Of a stretch of 64,000 nucleotides of DNA, positions 26,539 through 35,959 are shown in pieces. The notes below the pieces were generated by a model. It saw only the letters and a list, made by a program, of their open reading frames with translations, ran no database searches and was not told the origin of the DNA. How positions within the stretch are numbered: the stretch's first letter is position 1; every line of letters starts with the position of its first letter. The position numbers and the translations under genes are program-made. Origin of the DNA: Pseudotamlana agarivorans (GTDB lineage: Bacteria; Bacteroidota; Bacteroidia; Flavobacteriales; Flavobacteriaceae); contig NZ_LXEI01000008.1 in NCBI RefSeq assembly GCF_001642835.1, positions 186,001 to 250,000 of the forward strand, read 5' to 3'.

Positions 26539-29500
26539 TTAATCTTCTGAATGAATTGAGGCATTCGTTTTAGCTTCTTCTTCCTTAACTTTTGCTAATT
26601 CTTCTGAAGCTTCTATAACAACATCATCAAACTCTGAAAAGTTTTGAATAACACTTTCTAAAATGTAAGTGGCTTGAAAAGCATCCTTTAAAGCATAGAA
26701 ATTCTTAGCCATAAGCACTAGACCTTTGGCGCTATAATATTTATATCCTGAAAAATCTTTAGCTAATTTTTGAACGGTTTCATTTGAAGCTTCAAATTCC
26801 CCTTCTGCATTTTTAAAATACGCGTTATAGTATAGAGCTTCAGCAGCTGTTTCGCCTGTGGCTACTTTTTCAACTTTTTGATATGCGGCTTTAGCTTTAG
26901 CCTTATCACCTGTTTTCATAGCCGATCGAGCAATAATAATATGCGCATCACTCTGAATTTTAGTATCGGCTTTAGAATTTGCCAATACTTTTTCTGCATA
27001 GGATACAGCTTTGTTATAATCGGTCATTTGATAATAAGCTTTCATCAAATTCGATTGAGCAAAAATAACGTTATGCTGGAATCGGGCTTCTCCCTCTAAC
27101 CTCAACAACAATGGTGTAGCGCCATCCCAATTTTTATTATTCAATTGGTATTGAGCAAGTTTTGTTAAGGCTTCTTCGGTAAACTGACTAGGAGCCGCGT
27201 CTACAACATACTTATAATGTCCAGAAGCATTGTCTGGTAAATTTTGTTTGGAGTACAATTGTGCTACATAAAAATGGGCGTTTAAAGCATTTAGCCCTTT
27301 CGGGAATTGTGCCAAATAACCATTAAATTGTTTAATAGCCTTTTCTGTGTTATTGTCTAAATATTGTTTCTCGGCTGCTTCATAAGTAGCATTATCCAAA
27401 TCGACATCGGTAACCTCTACATAATCTAAGGTTTTCACCCATGTGGCGTATTGATCAACTTCACCCATATCAATGTAAATTAAACGAGCGGTCGACACAG
27501 CTTGCACGGCCTCTGGACTACCTGGATATTCGCTGGCTACCTTTTTAAATTTTGTAAGAGCCTTAGTATTATCACTAGCATTGTAATACACCAAACCTTG
27601 ACGCAGTAAAGCTTTAGGCACGAAAGAACTCATTCTATACTCGGTACTTAAAGCGTTGTAAGCCCCCATGGCTTTATCAATCTGGTTTTCTTTAACATAG
27701 GAATTCCCTAACTCATACATGGCATCGTCGCGCAGTTTAGACTTCGGATAATCCTTTACAAACTGATCTAAAGCTTGAATCTTTTTGGAAGCATTCCCCA
27801 TATACCCGATACTCATAGCTCGTTGAAATGCTGGATAATCTGAATTTACTTTATCCAATGAAATCGCCTTGTCGTAAGCAGAAATGGCTTTATCGTAGGA
27901 TGTAGACACGAAATACGCATCACCCAAACGTAAATACGCATCGTTGAGTCGCGCGTTATCACTACTAGTTCCAGAAACAAAACGATTAAAATATTCGGCC
28001 GACTGTTCGTATTTCTTCAATTTGAAGTACGTGTAAGCCATATTGTAATCAAGATTATCAACTTCCGGAATCTCTAAACCTTCAGCTTGCTGTTCAAACT
28101 GCTTGAAACTAATCAGCGCATCGTCATAATTAGTTAGGTTATAATCTGATTCAGCTTTCCAAAAGGTAGCTCTTGTAGTGTATTTAGGCTCTCTAGGTTC
28201 AGACAAAGAGTTTTCAAACATCTCCTTGGCAGCGATAAATTGACCTTCATCATACAGTTCTAAACCACGGTAAAAAGTCACTTTTTGGTAAGCCACTTTA
28301 CTTTCAAAACTGCTTTTACTTTTTAGCAATTTTAAAGCTTCTTTGTAGTTTTTAGAGGTGATGTAAGAATCGACTAAAAGAGATTCAATTTCAGCTGTAT
28401 GCGTCGATTTTGGATATTTTTTCAAGTAGCCCGTTAAAACCTGCGGAGCCGACTCGTATGGGTTCCCGATTTCATAACTAATTTTAGCATAATTTAACCA
28501 AGCATCTTCCTGAATCTTCGAATCGAAAGTCATATACGAAGCCGTTCTAAACGCATTTAGAGCCTCTTGTTTTTTATCTAAGTGAATATAACTCTCTCCT
28601 AAATGGTAATAAGCATTTTGGGTAGTGGGATTATTGCCTTCAACAATTTTATTAAATTCAGAAACCGCATTAGCATAATCCTTTTTCATGTAATAGGCAT
28701 AGCCCAATTGGTAAAAGTCAGTGTTCGTCCACTTTCCCTTTTTACCCTCATATGCCTTTAAATACGGAATCGCTTCGTCGTATTTTTTTAAGTTAAAATA
28801 ACTTTCACCTATAATTTTAGAAAGCTCGGACACTTCTTCTGGGGTGCTGGAATCCAAGCGTTCTGTAGCCATTTGAATGGCCTTTTCGAAGTTACCAAGC
28901 TTAAAATTTAAATCGGCTTGATAATAAGACATCTTTTCTTTGTAGCGTTCTTGATTACTTACCTGATCGAAATAAGCCGTAGCCTCGTCGTAATCGTCGC
29001 CTTGATAAGCCATATGCCCAATATAGTATTTGGCTTGTGAGCCATACTCTTGAGAATTTTCAACTTTGTTAAAATACTTTTTAGCATCGTCGTATTGCTT
29101 AGTTAAAAACGCGGTGTACCCTTGATTAAAATAAACACGTTCTTGATCGGCATAACTTAAAGCCTCCTCATCAACTTTAGCATACCATTTTCTGGCATAA
29201 GCGTATTTGGCGTTATCGAAGTAATAATTGGCCACATCAACATAAGCGTTGTTGCGCTTACTACTTGTAGGATAGTCTTCTACAAAATCTTCAACCATTT
29301 GCTCGGCTTGCTGTTGGTTTAGACGTATAGCGCAATTTGCTGCGTAATAGGCACAATCGGCTTCAACATTCAACTCCTTGGTCGTTTCCTGAACTTCTTG
29401 AAAAAGCGCTTGTGCTGCTCCATATACCTGATTATTGTATAACGAAACGGCTTTTTGGTAGTCTGCCAGAGGATTCGTGTAGGTGGCAGATTCTTGCGCT

Positions 29501-29559
29501 ATTATTTGTAAACTAAAAGGTATTGCCACTAATAGGGATACCATATTTTTTTTAGTCAT
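26539..29559 (-). CDS. Large periplasmic tetratricopeptide repeat protein
   Basis: A 1006-residue exported protein: signal peptide (about 1-21, ending LQIIAQ), then TPR-like units across nearly the whole length. Examples are ADCAYYAANCAIRL, AYYHLGESYIHLDKKQEALNAFRTA and AYLRLGDAYFVSTSYDKAISAYDKAI. The C-terminus is Glu/Lys-rich. Such proteins act as scaffolds for envelope complexes, and part of the protein resembles YbgF/CpoB. It heads an operon with the barrel protein at 24784-26511; the divergent ftsE homologue is on the other side. Confidence 0.88.
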   Translation of the reverse strand: MTKKNMVSLLVAIPFSLQIIAQESATYTNPLADYQKAVSLYNNQVYGAAQALFQEVQETTKELNVEADCAYYAANCAIRLNQQQAEQMVEDFVEDYPTSSKRNNAYVDVANYYFDNAKYAYARKWYAKVDEEALSYADQERVYFNQGYTAFLTKQYDDAKKYFNKVENSQEYGSQAKYYIGHMAYQGDDYDEATAYFDQVSNQERYKEKMSYYQADLNFKLGNFEKAIQMATERLDSSTPEEVSELSKIIGESYFNLKKYDEAIPYLKAYEGKKGKWTNTDFYQLGYAYYMKKDYANAVSEFNKIVEGNNPTTQNAYYHLGESYIHLDKKQEALNAFRTASYMTFDSKIQEDAWLNYAKISYEIGNPYESAPQVLTGYLKKYPKSTHTAEIESLLVDSYITSKNYKEALKLLKSKSSFESKVAYQKVTFYRGLELYDEGQFIAAKEMFENSLSEPREPKYTTRATFWKAESDYNLTNYDDALISFKQFEQQAEGLEIPEVDNLDYNMAYTYFKLKKYEQSAEYFNRFVSGTSSDNARLNDAYLRLGDAYFVSTSYDKAISAYDKAISLDKVNSDYPAFQRAMSIGYMGNASKKIQALDQFVKDYPKSKLRDDAMYELGNSYVKENQIDKAMGAYNALSTEYRMSSFVPKALLRQGLVYYNASDNTKALTKFKKVASEYPGSPEAVQAVSTARLIYIDMGEVDQYATWVKTLDYVEVTDVDLDNATYEAAEKQYLDNNTEKAIKQFNGYLAQFPKGLNALNAHFYVAQLYSKQNLPDNASGHYKYVVDAAPSQFTEEALTKLAQYQLNNKNWDGATPLLLRLEGEARFQHNVIFAQSNLMKAYYQMTDYNKAVSYAEKVLANSKADTKIQSDAHIIIARSAMKTGDKAKAKAAYQKVEKVATGETAAEALYYNAYFKNAEGEFEASNETVQKLAKDFSGYKYYSAKGLVLMAKNFYALKDAFQATYILESVIQNFSEFDDVVIEASEELAKVKEEEAKTNASIHSED

Positions 29560-29584
29560 TAATAATTTGGTTTTAATTTAAACT

Positions 29585-29616
29585 CAAAGATATTTAATAC
29601 AGCTTTTATAACGCAA
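29585..29616 (-). promoter_or_regulatory. Bacteroidetes-type promoter of the TPR/beta-barrel operon
   Basis: On the minus strand TTG (29616-29614) is followed after 21 bases by TATCTTTG (29592-29585), an exact TANNTTTG. It lies 26 bp upstream of the TPR start codon. Confidence 0.6.
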
Positions 29617-29747
29617 CAATCTTCGTATAATTATAAACCGATTTATTAAATGATTTAATTTATTGGAAATAAACTATCGTTTTACACGTTTTACAGTTTC
29701 ACTTTTAAGTTATACATTTACGACACTAAAAATAATCGCGTTATTTC

Positions 29748-30431
29748 ATGTCCAATCCCATTTTACAATTAAAGGAGGCCTCTATTTATCAAGGCGAAAA
29801 CCTCATACTTTCAGATGTTAATGTTGAGGTTAACAAAGGTGATTTTGTGTATTTAATTGGAAAAACGGGAACTGGTAAAAGTAGTTTTATGAAAACCCTT
29901 TATGGCGATTTACCTTTAACAAAAGGCGATGGGCATATAGTGGATTTTGATTTAAAAACTCTTAAAGAAAAAGAGATTCCGTTTTTAAGACGAAAGCTAG
30001 GCGTTGTCTTCCAAGATTTCAAACTACTTACCGACAGAACGATAAACGACAATCTTACATTTGTTTTAAAAGCTACTGGCTGGAAAGACAAAAAAGAAAT
30101 GGCTGCGCGTGTCGAAGAAGTTTTAACAAAAGTAGACATGAAAACGAAGGGTTTTAAATTCCCGCATGAGCTCTCTGGAGGCGAACAACAACGTGTAGCG
30201 ATAGCTAGAGCTTTATTAAACAAACCTGAGCTTATTTTGGCCGACGAGCCTACAGGAAATTTAGATCCGCAAACGAGTATTGAAGTGATGGAAGTGCTTC
30301 AAGATATTAGCAAAAATGGTAATACTATTTTAATGGCCACTCACGATTATGCCTTGCTTCTAAAATATCCGAGTAAAACTTTAAAATGTGAGGATAATGC
30401 CATATTTGAGGTGGTTCAGCGCAAAGGGTAA
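29748..30431 (+). CDS. ftsE: Cell division ATP-binding protein FtsE-like
   Basis: ABC-type ATPase of 227 residues. Walker A is GKTGTGKSS, the signature is LSGGEQQR, Walker B is LILADEPT, and the H-loop is ATHD. FtsE pairs with FtsX to activate peptidoglycan hydrolases at the septum. FtsX is not adjacent; the permease at 20513-21748 is LolC-like, so the partner is probably elsewhere. It is divergent from the TPR protein operon. A box close to the -7 consensus (TACATTTA, 29713-29720) lies 28 bp upstream. Confidence 0.85.
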   Translation: MSNPILQLKEASIYQGENLILSDVNVEVNKGDFVYLIGKTGTGKSSFMKTLYGDLPLTKGDGHIVDFDLKTLKEKEIPFLRRKLGVVFQDFKLLTDRTINDNLTFVLKATGWKDKKEMAARVEEVLTKVDMKTKGFKFPHELSGGEQQRVAIARALLNKPELILADEPTGNLDPQTSIEVMEVLQDISKNGNTILMATHDYALLLKYPSKTLKCEDNAIFEVVQRKG

Positions 30432-30564
30432 GGCTTCTAAAAATTTCATCTAGTGTATACTTAATACGCACATGTAATTTAAACACTAAAACATTCCTTT
30501 TAGAATTACGAGCAGTTACAAATCAAATAATAAAGAAAAGTAAATTTTCACCTTATCTATAGGA

Positions 30565-31383
30565 TTATTTTTTATAGATATGAGGGTTTTTTCTCAAACC
30601 TTTCTTAAAAATTTTCCGAATCAACATTCTTAAATTAGCATCAATATCTAATACAATATTAGTAAAAGTATCTTCCGGTCTGCCTCTGTATTTTGTTACA
30701 TGAAATTTTTCATTTTCTTTTAATGGATTGTCACTGAAATAATAATTAGAGATACAGCACCGTTGGGCATTAACTTCAACTTTATTTACAGAATGCCATG
30801 ACGTATCATTGGTTGCCATAACCACTAACCTATTAAACTTACTTTCTATAACAATAGGCTTTTGCTTAGGTCCATTTGGCCAGACTTCGAGGTTCCCACC
30901 ATTTTTAAGTTCCCAATTAGGAGACACATAATATAATAGATTTAAAACACGCCAACGTTTGCGCTCTGCGTCATGTGAATTATCTAAATGCGGATTTAAA
31001 AAATTATCCTGATCCATTAAAGAAAGTCCTCCTGCATATAAAGAATCGTCAGCGTAGATGGAATCAATTTCACATATTTCACCAATTAAATTAACAATAG
31101 ACTCATCCTGAAAAGCATAAAGCACCTTCTCTAACAACGGGTTATGCTTATCCATTTGAGCAGACACATATTTATATTCTCTAATGGTTTTCAAGCATCG
31201 CATGTCACTTTTAGCAGGAAACACATTAAAGCATTCTAAAGCTAATTCTTCTGGCAAAATATTATCAATATAAAAGTAGCCTATATTACTTTTTGAAGAA
31301 TCGTAAAGGTGTTTTATCTCTTCCTTGCTGCTATTAATCTTATCAAAGATTAATTTTACAATCTCTTTATTTTTCAATTTCAA
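30565..31383 (-). CDS. 2-oxoglutarate/Fe(II)-dependent oxygenase
   Basis: A 272-residue protein with the iron-binding facial triad of the prolyl-4-hydroxylase-like fold: HLD at residues 132-134 and H197 in TSWHSV. R208 in AQRCCISNYYF is placed to bind 2-oxoglutarate. It sits next to glycosyltransferases, so hydroxylation of a glycan or of a surface molecule is possible, but the substrate is unknown. The start codon is TTG at 31383 (MKLKNKEIVK); the next Met is residue 61, too far in. Confidence 0.8.
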   Translation of the reverse strand: MKLKNKEIVKLIFDKINSSKEEIKHLYDSSKSNIGYFYIDNILPEELALECFNVFPAKSDMRCLKTIREYKYVSAQMDKHNPLLEKVLYAFQDESIVNLIGEICEIDSIYADDSLYAGGLSLMDQDNFLNPHLDNSHDAERKRWRVLNLLYYVSPNWELKNGGNLEVWPNGPKQKPIVIESKFNRLVVMATNDTSWHSVNKVEVNAQRCCISNYYFSDNPLKENEKFHVTKYRGRPEDTFTNIVLDIDANLRMLIRKIFKKGLRKNPHIYKK

Positions 31384-31465
31384 AAAATTTAATTATGCAA
31401 ATTAACTCTTTTACATCAATAATTTTTATAATTAAAATGTATTTTTACGTTATTTTTCATTCAGC

Positions 31466-32326
31466 ATGCTATCTATTCTCATCCCAACTTTTAACTACGA
31501 TATAGTCTCCTTAGTGTTAGAGGTTCGAAAACAAATTTTAGAAGCAAAGATTGATTTTGAAATTATAGTTCTAGATGATGGCTCAAAATCTTTACTAAAC
31601 AAAAAAAACAGTAGTCTAAATAAATTTGAGCATTGCAAGTTTGAAGCACTAAAAAATAATATAGGTAGAAGCGCGATAAGGAATTTATTGGCACAAAAAG
31701 CGCAATATGAAAATCTATTGTTTATTGATGCAGGGACGCTTCCCAAAAGCAATGATTACATAAAAAACTATTTAAAATATCTAAACAAAAACATTGTTAT
31801 TGGAGGAATGACTCACAAGGCTGTTGCTCCCAAAAAGCCCTTTAAACTTAGGTGGTTGTACACAAAAAAAAGAGAAAGCATAAACAACAACAAAGTATTT
31901 TGCTCGTCTAATTTTCTTATCAAAAAAAGTGTTTTTTCCAAACACCCTTTTGATGAGAGTTTAAAAAAATATGGTTGTGAAGACGTAGTATTTTTTAATA
32001 ACTTATTATCAAATAATATTAAAATTTTACAAATTCCGAACCCTGTTATTCATGACTGTGAGGATAGTGCAAATACTTTTATTTCTAAAAGTGAAGAGTC
32101 AATAGAAAATTTACTTTATTTACTTGAAACAAAAAAACTACCAATCGAATCTTATAAGCTTTCTATCATTTATAAAAAGATTGAAAAATTAAAGCTAAAA
32201 AAAACTATTGCCATTTGTTATAAAATATTTAAACCTGTCTTAATATTAAATTTTAACTCTTCTTATCCATCACTCATATTTTATGATTTTTATAAACTTG
32301 GATATTTATGCACATTAAAAAAATAA
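31466..32326 (+). CDS. Glycosyltransferase family 2 protein
   Basis: A 286-residue GT-A enzyme: MLSILIPTFNY at the start, nucleotide-binding VLDDGSKS, FIDAGT where the DxD motif is usually found, and a C-terminal GCEDVVFF acid-containing segment. It would transfer a sugar to a growing glycan at the inner face of the membrane; donor and acceptor are unknown. Only one base separates it from the next GT2 gene, so the two form an operon. The N-terminal catalytic half is clear, and the C-terminus is Lys/Ile-rich. Confidence 0.85.
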   Translation: MLSILIPTFNYDIVSLVLEVRKQILEAKIDFEIIVLDDGSKSLLNKKNSSLNKFEHCKFEALKNNIGRSAIRNLLAQKAQYENLLFIDAGTLPKSNDYIKNYLKYLNKNIVIGGMTHKAVAPKKPFKLRWLYTKKRESINNNKVFCSSNFLIKKSVFSKHPFDESLKKYGCEDVVFFNNLLSNNIKILQIPNPVIHDCEDSANTFISKSEESIENLLYLLETKKLPIESYKLSIIYKKIEKLKLKKTIAICYKIFKPVLILNFNSSYPSLIFYDFYKLGYLCTLKK

Positions 32327-32327
32327 A

Positions 32328-33263
32328 ATGACTCCGTACTTTTCTGTAGTAATTCCGCTTTATAATAAGGAAAAATATATTGAAGCTACATTATTAAGTG
32401 TTTTTAATCAGACCTTCAAAAATTTTGAGATCATCATAATAAATGATGGATCACAAGATAACAGCATAGCGATTGTACAAACTCTTAATGACCCAAGAAT
32501 TAAACTTTACTCAATAGAAAATCAAGGCGTATCGTTTGCAAGAAACCTAGGAATCAAAAATGCTTCGTCTAATTATATTGCACTATTAGACGCTGACGAC
32601 CAATGGTACCCCAACCATTTACAAACCATGCATGATTTAATTGTAGATTTCCCCAATAAAGGTTTGTATTGCAGTCGTTACGAGTTCGTGTTTAAAAATA
32701 AAATTGCAAAAAAATCAAAATTAAAAGATATACCTGAGTTATATAGAGGTCCCATTACCGATTTTTTTAGTTCAAACCTTTTTGATCCTATTATTCACAC
32801 ATCTGCTGCGGTTATTCCTAAGCATATTTTTAGCGAGGTTAATTTCTTTGACACGAATTTAAAATCTGGGCAAGATACCTATTTATGGATTCAAATCGCC
32901 TTAAAACACGATATTGTCATTAGTAATGCCATTAGTTCCAAATTTGTTAAATATGCCAACAGTCTTTCTAAAAGTCAACACACAAAAGGCCGTATTTTCA
33001 TTTTAGATAAGTTTAAAAAGCAAGAAGAAAACAACAGTGCATTCCACAAGTACATGGATATGAATCGATACGCTATGGCATTAGATTATAAATTACACAA
33101 TCAGCAAGCTCTAAGCCATTCCATATACAAGGCTATCAATAAAAAAAATCTAAACTCGAAACAAAAATGGCTTTATGGATTACCTTCTATTTTTATAAAA
33201 CATTTATACAAACTAAAAAACAGCTTGGACCATATGGGCGTATTTTTCCATCTTTACAGATAA
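32328..33263 (+). CDS. Glycosyltransferase family 2 protein
   Basis: A 311-residue GT2 enzyme with FSVVIPLYNKEKYIEATLLSVFNQTF, IINDGSQDNS and the canonical DADD (LLDADDQWYP) metal site. A catalytic acid region near SGQDTYLWIQIAL follows. It is a second, distinct glycosyltransferase directly after the first and converges with the GT4 gene, whose stop is 15 bp away. Confidence 0.9.
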   Translation: MTPYFSVVIPLYNKEKYIEATLLSVFNQTFKNFEIIIINDGSQDNSIAIVQTLNDPRIKLYSIENQGVSFARNLGIKNASSNYIALLDADDQWYPNHLQTMHDLIVDFPNKGLYCSRYEFVFKNKIAKKSKLKDIPELYRGPITDFFSSNLFDPIIHTSAAVIPKHIFSEVNFFDTNLKSGQDTYLWIQIALKHDIVISNAISSKFVKYANSLSKSQHTKGRIFILDKFKKQEENNSAFHKYMDMNRYAMALDYKLHNQQALSHSIYKAINKKNLNSKQKWLYGLPSIFIKHLYKLKNSLDHMGVFFHLYR

Positions 33264-33278
33264 GTTTTGCTTGAAGTG

Positions 33279-34361
33279 CTATTTTAACAACATTTTCCAT
33301 TTTTCCGCAATATGTTCAATGTCAAATTTTTGCACACTTGGTACCGCTTGGCTTTTAAACATTTGAACCAATTCGGTGTTAAACACCATAGTTCTTAAAG
33401 CCTGAGAAACTTCCTTTTCATCGTACGACTTTAATAAGATACCATTAACACCATCATCAATAATATCAGAAGGGCCAGTCAAGCAATCTATGGCGAATAC
33501 AGGCGTACCAACAGCCAAAGACTCGATTAAAACCATTGGAAATCCCTCGTAAAAACTGGTTAAAACAGTACAAATAGCATTTTTCATGTAGACATAGGGG
33601 TTCTCATTGAAAGATTCAAAAACCACTTTATCATCTAAACTCAAATCTTTTACAAGCTTTTCATAAAACGGCTTATCTAAACCATCTCCCAAAAGCATCA
33701 ATTTAACACCTGTTTTAAAAATTTCTGATTTCGCGTATGCCTGAATCAGCAGGCTTAAGTTTTTGCAATGCTCTTCCAATCTGCCGCAAAATAAAATATA
33801 GGGGAAATTAATATTTAAACGAACAGTTCCCTTTTCTTTTAAATCATTTAAATCCACTGCATTTTCAATACAGACCACCTCTTTATTCAAATGAATATCG
33901 TTTACTAAGGCTTGCAACTTTTTATTTACGGCAACTATTTTATAGGCATTATTTAACAACCATTTTTTCAATTTAGGCTGTGCTGCAACTTCCTTGATAT
34001 ACGAAAAACTATGAACAACATAAATAACCTTAAAACCTCTATAAGCGTATTTACACATAGCAATTTCGTTAAGAATACTATTGGTACGCATTCGATTATC
34101 TATGATAAAATCAAATTGATTTTTTACAAGGTATTTTCTTAAAATTTTGGTGCGGTCAATTTTATCTGAAAAGGTATTTTTACTATCATCTTTAAATTGC
34201 CCAAGATTAAACAACTTCCCGTTATAATTGTAACTCACATGATTGCTAATGGGGACTATGGAAACATCGTATCCCAAATTAGAGAGCATAATAGATTGCA
34301 TGGCAGCCGATTTACCAGCGCCTCCTATGCCTAATGATGGTGTTATAATACAGATTTTCAC
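33279..34361 (-). CDS. Glycosyltransferase family 4 protein
   Basis: A 360-residue GT-B enzyme: N-terminal loop SLGIGGAGKSAAM, inter-domain segment ILFCGRLEEHCKNLSLLI, and the C-terminal EGFPMVLIESLAVGTPVFA with the E-x7-E nucleotide-sugar binding motif. It starts with GTG at 34361 and its first four bases overlap the stop of the upstream phosphoethanolamine transferase gene (GTGA), suggesting coupled translation. The likely role is sugar addition in surface glycan synthesis. Confidence 0.9.
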   Translation of the reverse strand: MKICIITPSLGIGGAGKSAAMQSIMLSNLGYDVSIVPISNHVSYNYNGKLFNLGQFKDDSKNTFSDKIDRTKILRKYLVKNQFDFIIDNRMRTNSILNEIAMCKYAYRGFKVIYVVHSFSYIKEVAAQPKLKKWLLNNAYKIVAVNKKLQALVNDIHLNKEVVCIENAVDLNDLKEKGTVRLNINFPYILFCGRLEEHCKNLSLLIQAYAKSEIFKTGVKLMLLGDGLDKPFYEKLVKDLSLDDKVVFESFNENPYVYMKNAICTVLTSFYEGFPMVLIESLAVGTPVFAIDCLTGPSDIIDDGVNGILLKSYDEKEVSQALRTMVFNTELVQMFKSQAVPSVQKFDIEHIAEKWKMLLK

Positions 34362-35959
34362 AACTTGATATTTGCCTTTTGTACCAACGAGTCGTAATTC
34401 TTTCCATTTAAAATATTACGACGCGCCTTTTTAAATGTTTCACTAAAAATACTCTTTTCTAAGTTCACTGATGTATCGGTAACCTGACAGAGGTGGGCAA
34501 TGCTATGATATAAGGCATTCGTTTGGTAGGGCCGATCAGAATTCCTAACAAAACTATCGTGATTTAAATTTTTAAAAGTTTGCGATTGCCACAAAACAAA
34601 AGGTATTTCGAACATAGGAAGCGAGCCCACATCGTCGGTATGACCAACAAAATCCATAGTATCGTAAACTTCCTCACCGTGATCGGAAAAATATAACAAA
34701 GCACTATTTAATTCTTGTTTTTTTAAGGCTTCAATAAAGGAGGAAACAACATAATCGTTATATAAAACCGCATTATCGTAATTGTTTATAGTTGAATTCA
34801 CTTCCTTTCCCGAAAAAACCGATTTGGGTTCTGTATTAAAGTGTTCAAATGCCTTTGGGAACCGGTATTTATAATTAAAATGAGTCCCTTGTAAATGAAT
34901 AAACACGACTTTTTTATCTCCTTCATCTGCCATAACATTTTCCAGATAAGACAATATCTTTTCATCAAAAATTTTATTATCCATATACGTCGATGTGGTT
35001 AAATACTCTTGTTTATCACAGGCTTTAGCTACTTTTGAAACAAAACTCTCAAAAACTCCTATCGGGTTTTGATTGGATATCCAGTAGGTTTTAAAACCTC
35101 TACTATTTAACAGTTGCACTATAGATCCTTTTTTATCATCAACATCGATGGTTAATGCCTTTTTTAGAGTTTCTACGGTTAGGGCATTCGGACTAATAAC
35201 ATCGTTATAAACCACTAAATCATCTTTCATGGCTGATAATCTAGGAGTTGTTTTTCGATAATAACCATAGAGTTGCATATGTCTTCTTGACGTTGACTCC
35301 CCTATAACAATAGTAATAATCTTTTTTGAGTTTTCGGTAGCTGTAGCGCTAAAAGGTCCTAGCCGATCTTGAAAATAATTATCATTGTCATAAAAAGAAT
35401 CTCGCTTTAAATCATAAACCGCTTTAGCCACAATAAAAGGTAAGTTTTCGCGTCGCGTATAACTCACTAACATTAGTCCTACTGACAATCCCAAAAACAG
35501 AAAAATTCGATTTCTTTTAGTCTTTATTATGGTCGTAGGGTTAAAAAAACGCTTAAAAGAAAAGAAAAAGAACACCGTAATTCCCATCAATACCGTCAAT
35601 AAAAACATTACCCGAGCATCTATATAAAAATCTAAAAACTCTTTGGCTTCTTGAGTATTGGTTTGCATAAACACAAACACCGATGAGGCATTAAATTTAG
35701 AATTGAAAATTAAATAATAGCCCGTTTCAAAACTAACCATAAAGACTATACCTAAGAAAACAAACTTGGCATATAAAAACCTGAATTTTTGACTCGCTAT
35801 ACCACTTATAGGAATGCTTAGAATAAAAGCAAATAAAATATTTTCTAAGAAGTTGTAAAAGCGTTCTACATAAATGTGACTATAACCTATTTCAAAAATA
35901 AAACCAGTGAGAATAGGTAGTAAAATAGCAATATAGAAATGGGCATTTTTAGTCTTCAT
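34358..35959 (-). CDS. Phosphoethanolamine transferase (sulfatase-like, EptA/CptA type)
   Basis: Inner-membrane enzyme of 533 residues with about five N-terminal transmembrane helices and a periplasmic sulfatase-fold domain. The nucleophile Thr is in VIGESTSRRHMQLYGY and metal ligands lie in YFSDHGEEVYD and FVGHTDDVG. It moves phosphoethanolamine onto lipid A or a core sugar. The frame extends to 36067, but the ATG at 35959 (MKTKNAHFYIAILLP) overlaps the preceding flippase by 11 bp and gives the normal N-terminus, so I chose it. Confidence 0.86.
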   Translation of the reverse strand: MKTKNAHFYIAILLPILTGFIFEIGYSHIYVERFYNFLENILFAFILSIPISGIASQKFRFLYAKFVFLGIVFMVSFETGYYLIFNSKFNASSVFVFMQTNTQEAKEFLDFYIDARVMFLLTVLMGITVFFFFSFKRFFNPTTIIKTKRNRIFLFLGLSVGLMLVSYTRRENLPFIVAKAVYDLKRDSFYDNDNYFQDRLGPFSATATENSKKIITIVIGESTSRRHMQLYGYYRKTTPRLSAMKDDLVVYNDVISPNALTVETLKKALTIDVDDKKGSIVQLLNSRGFKTYWISNQNPIGVFESFVSKVAKACDKQEYLTTSTYMDNKIFDEKILSYLENVMADEGDKKVVFIHLQGTHFNYKYRFPKAFEHFNTEPKSVFSGKEVNSTINNYDNAVLYNDYVVSSFIEALKKQELNSALLYFSDHGEEVYDTMDFVGHTDDVGSLPMFEIPFVLWQSQTFKNLNHDSFVRNSDRPYQTNALYHSIAHLCQVTDTSVNLEKSIFSETFKKARRNILNGKNYDSLVQKANIKL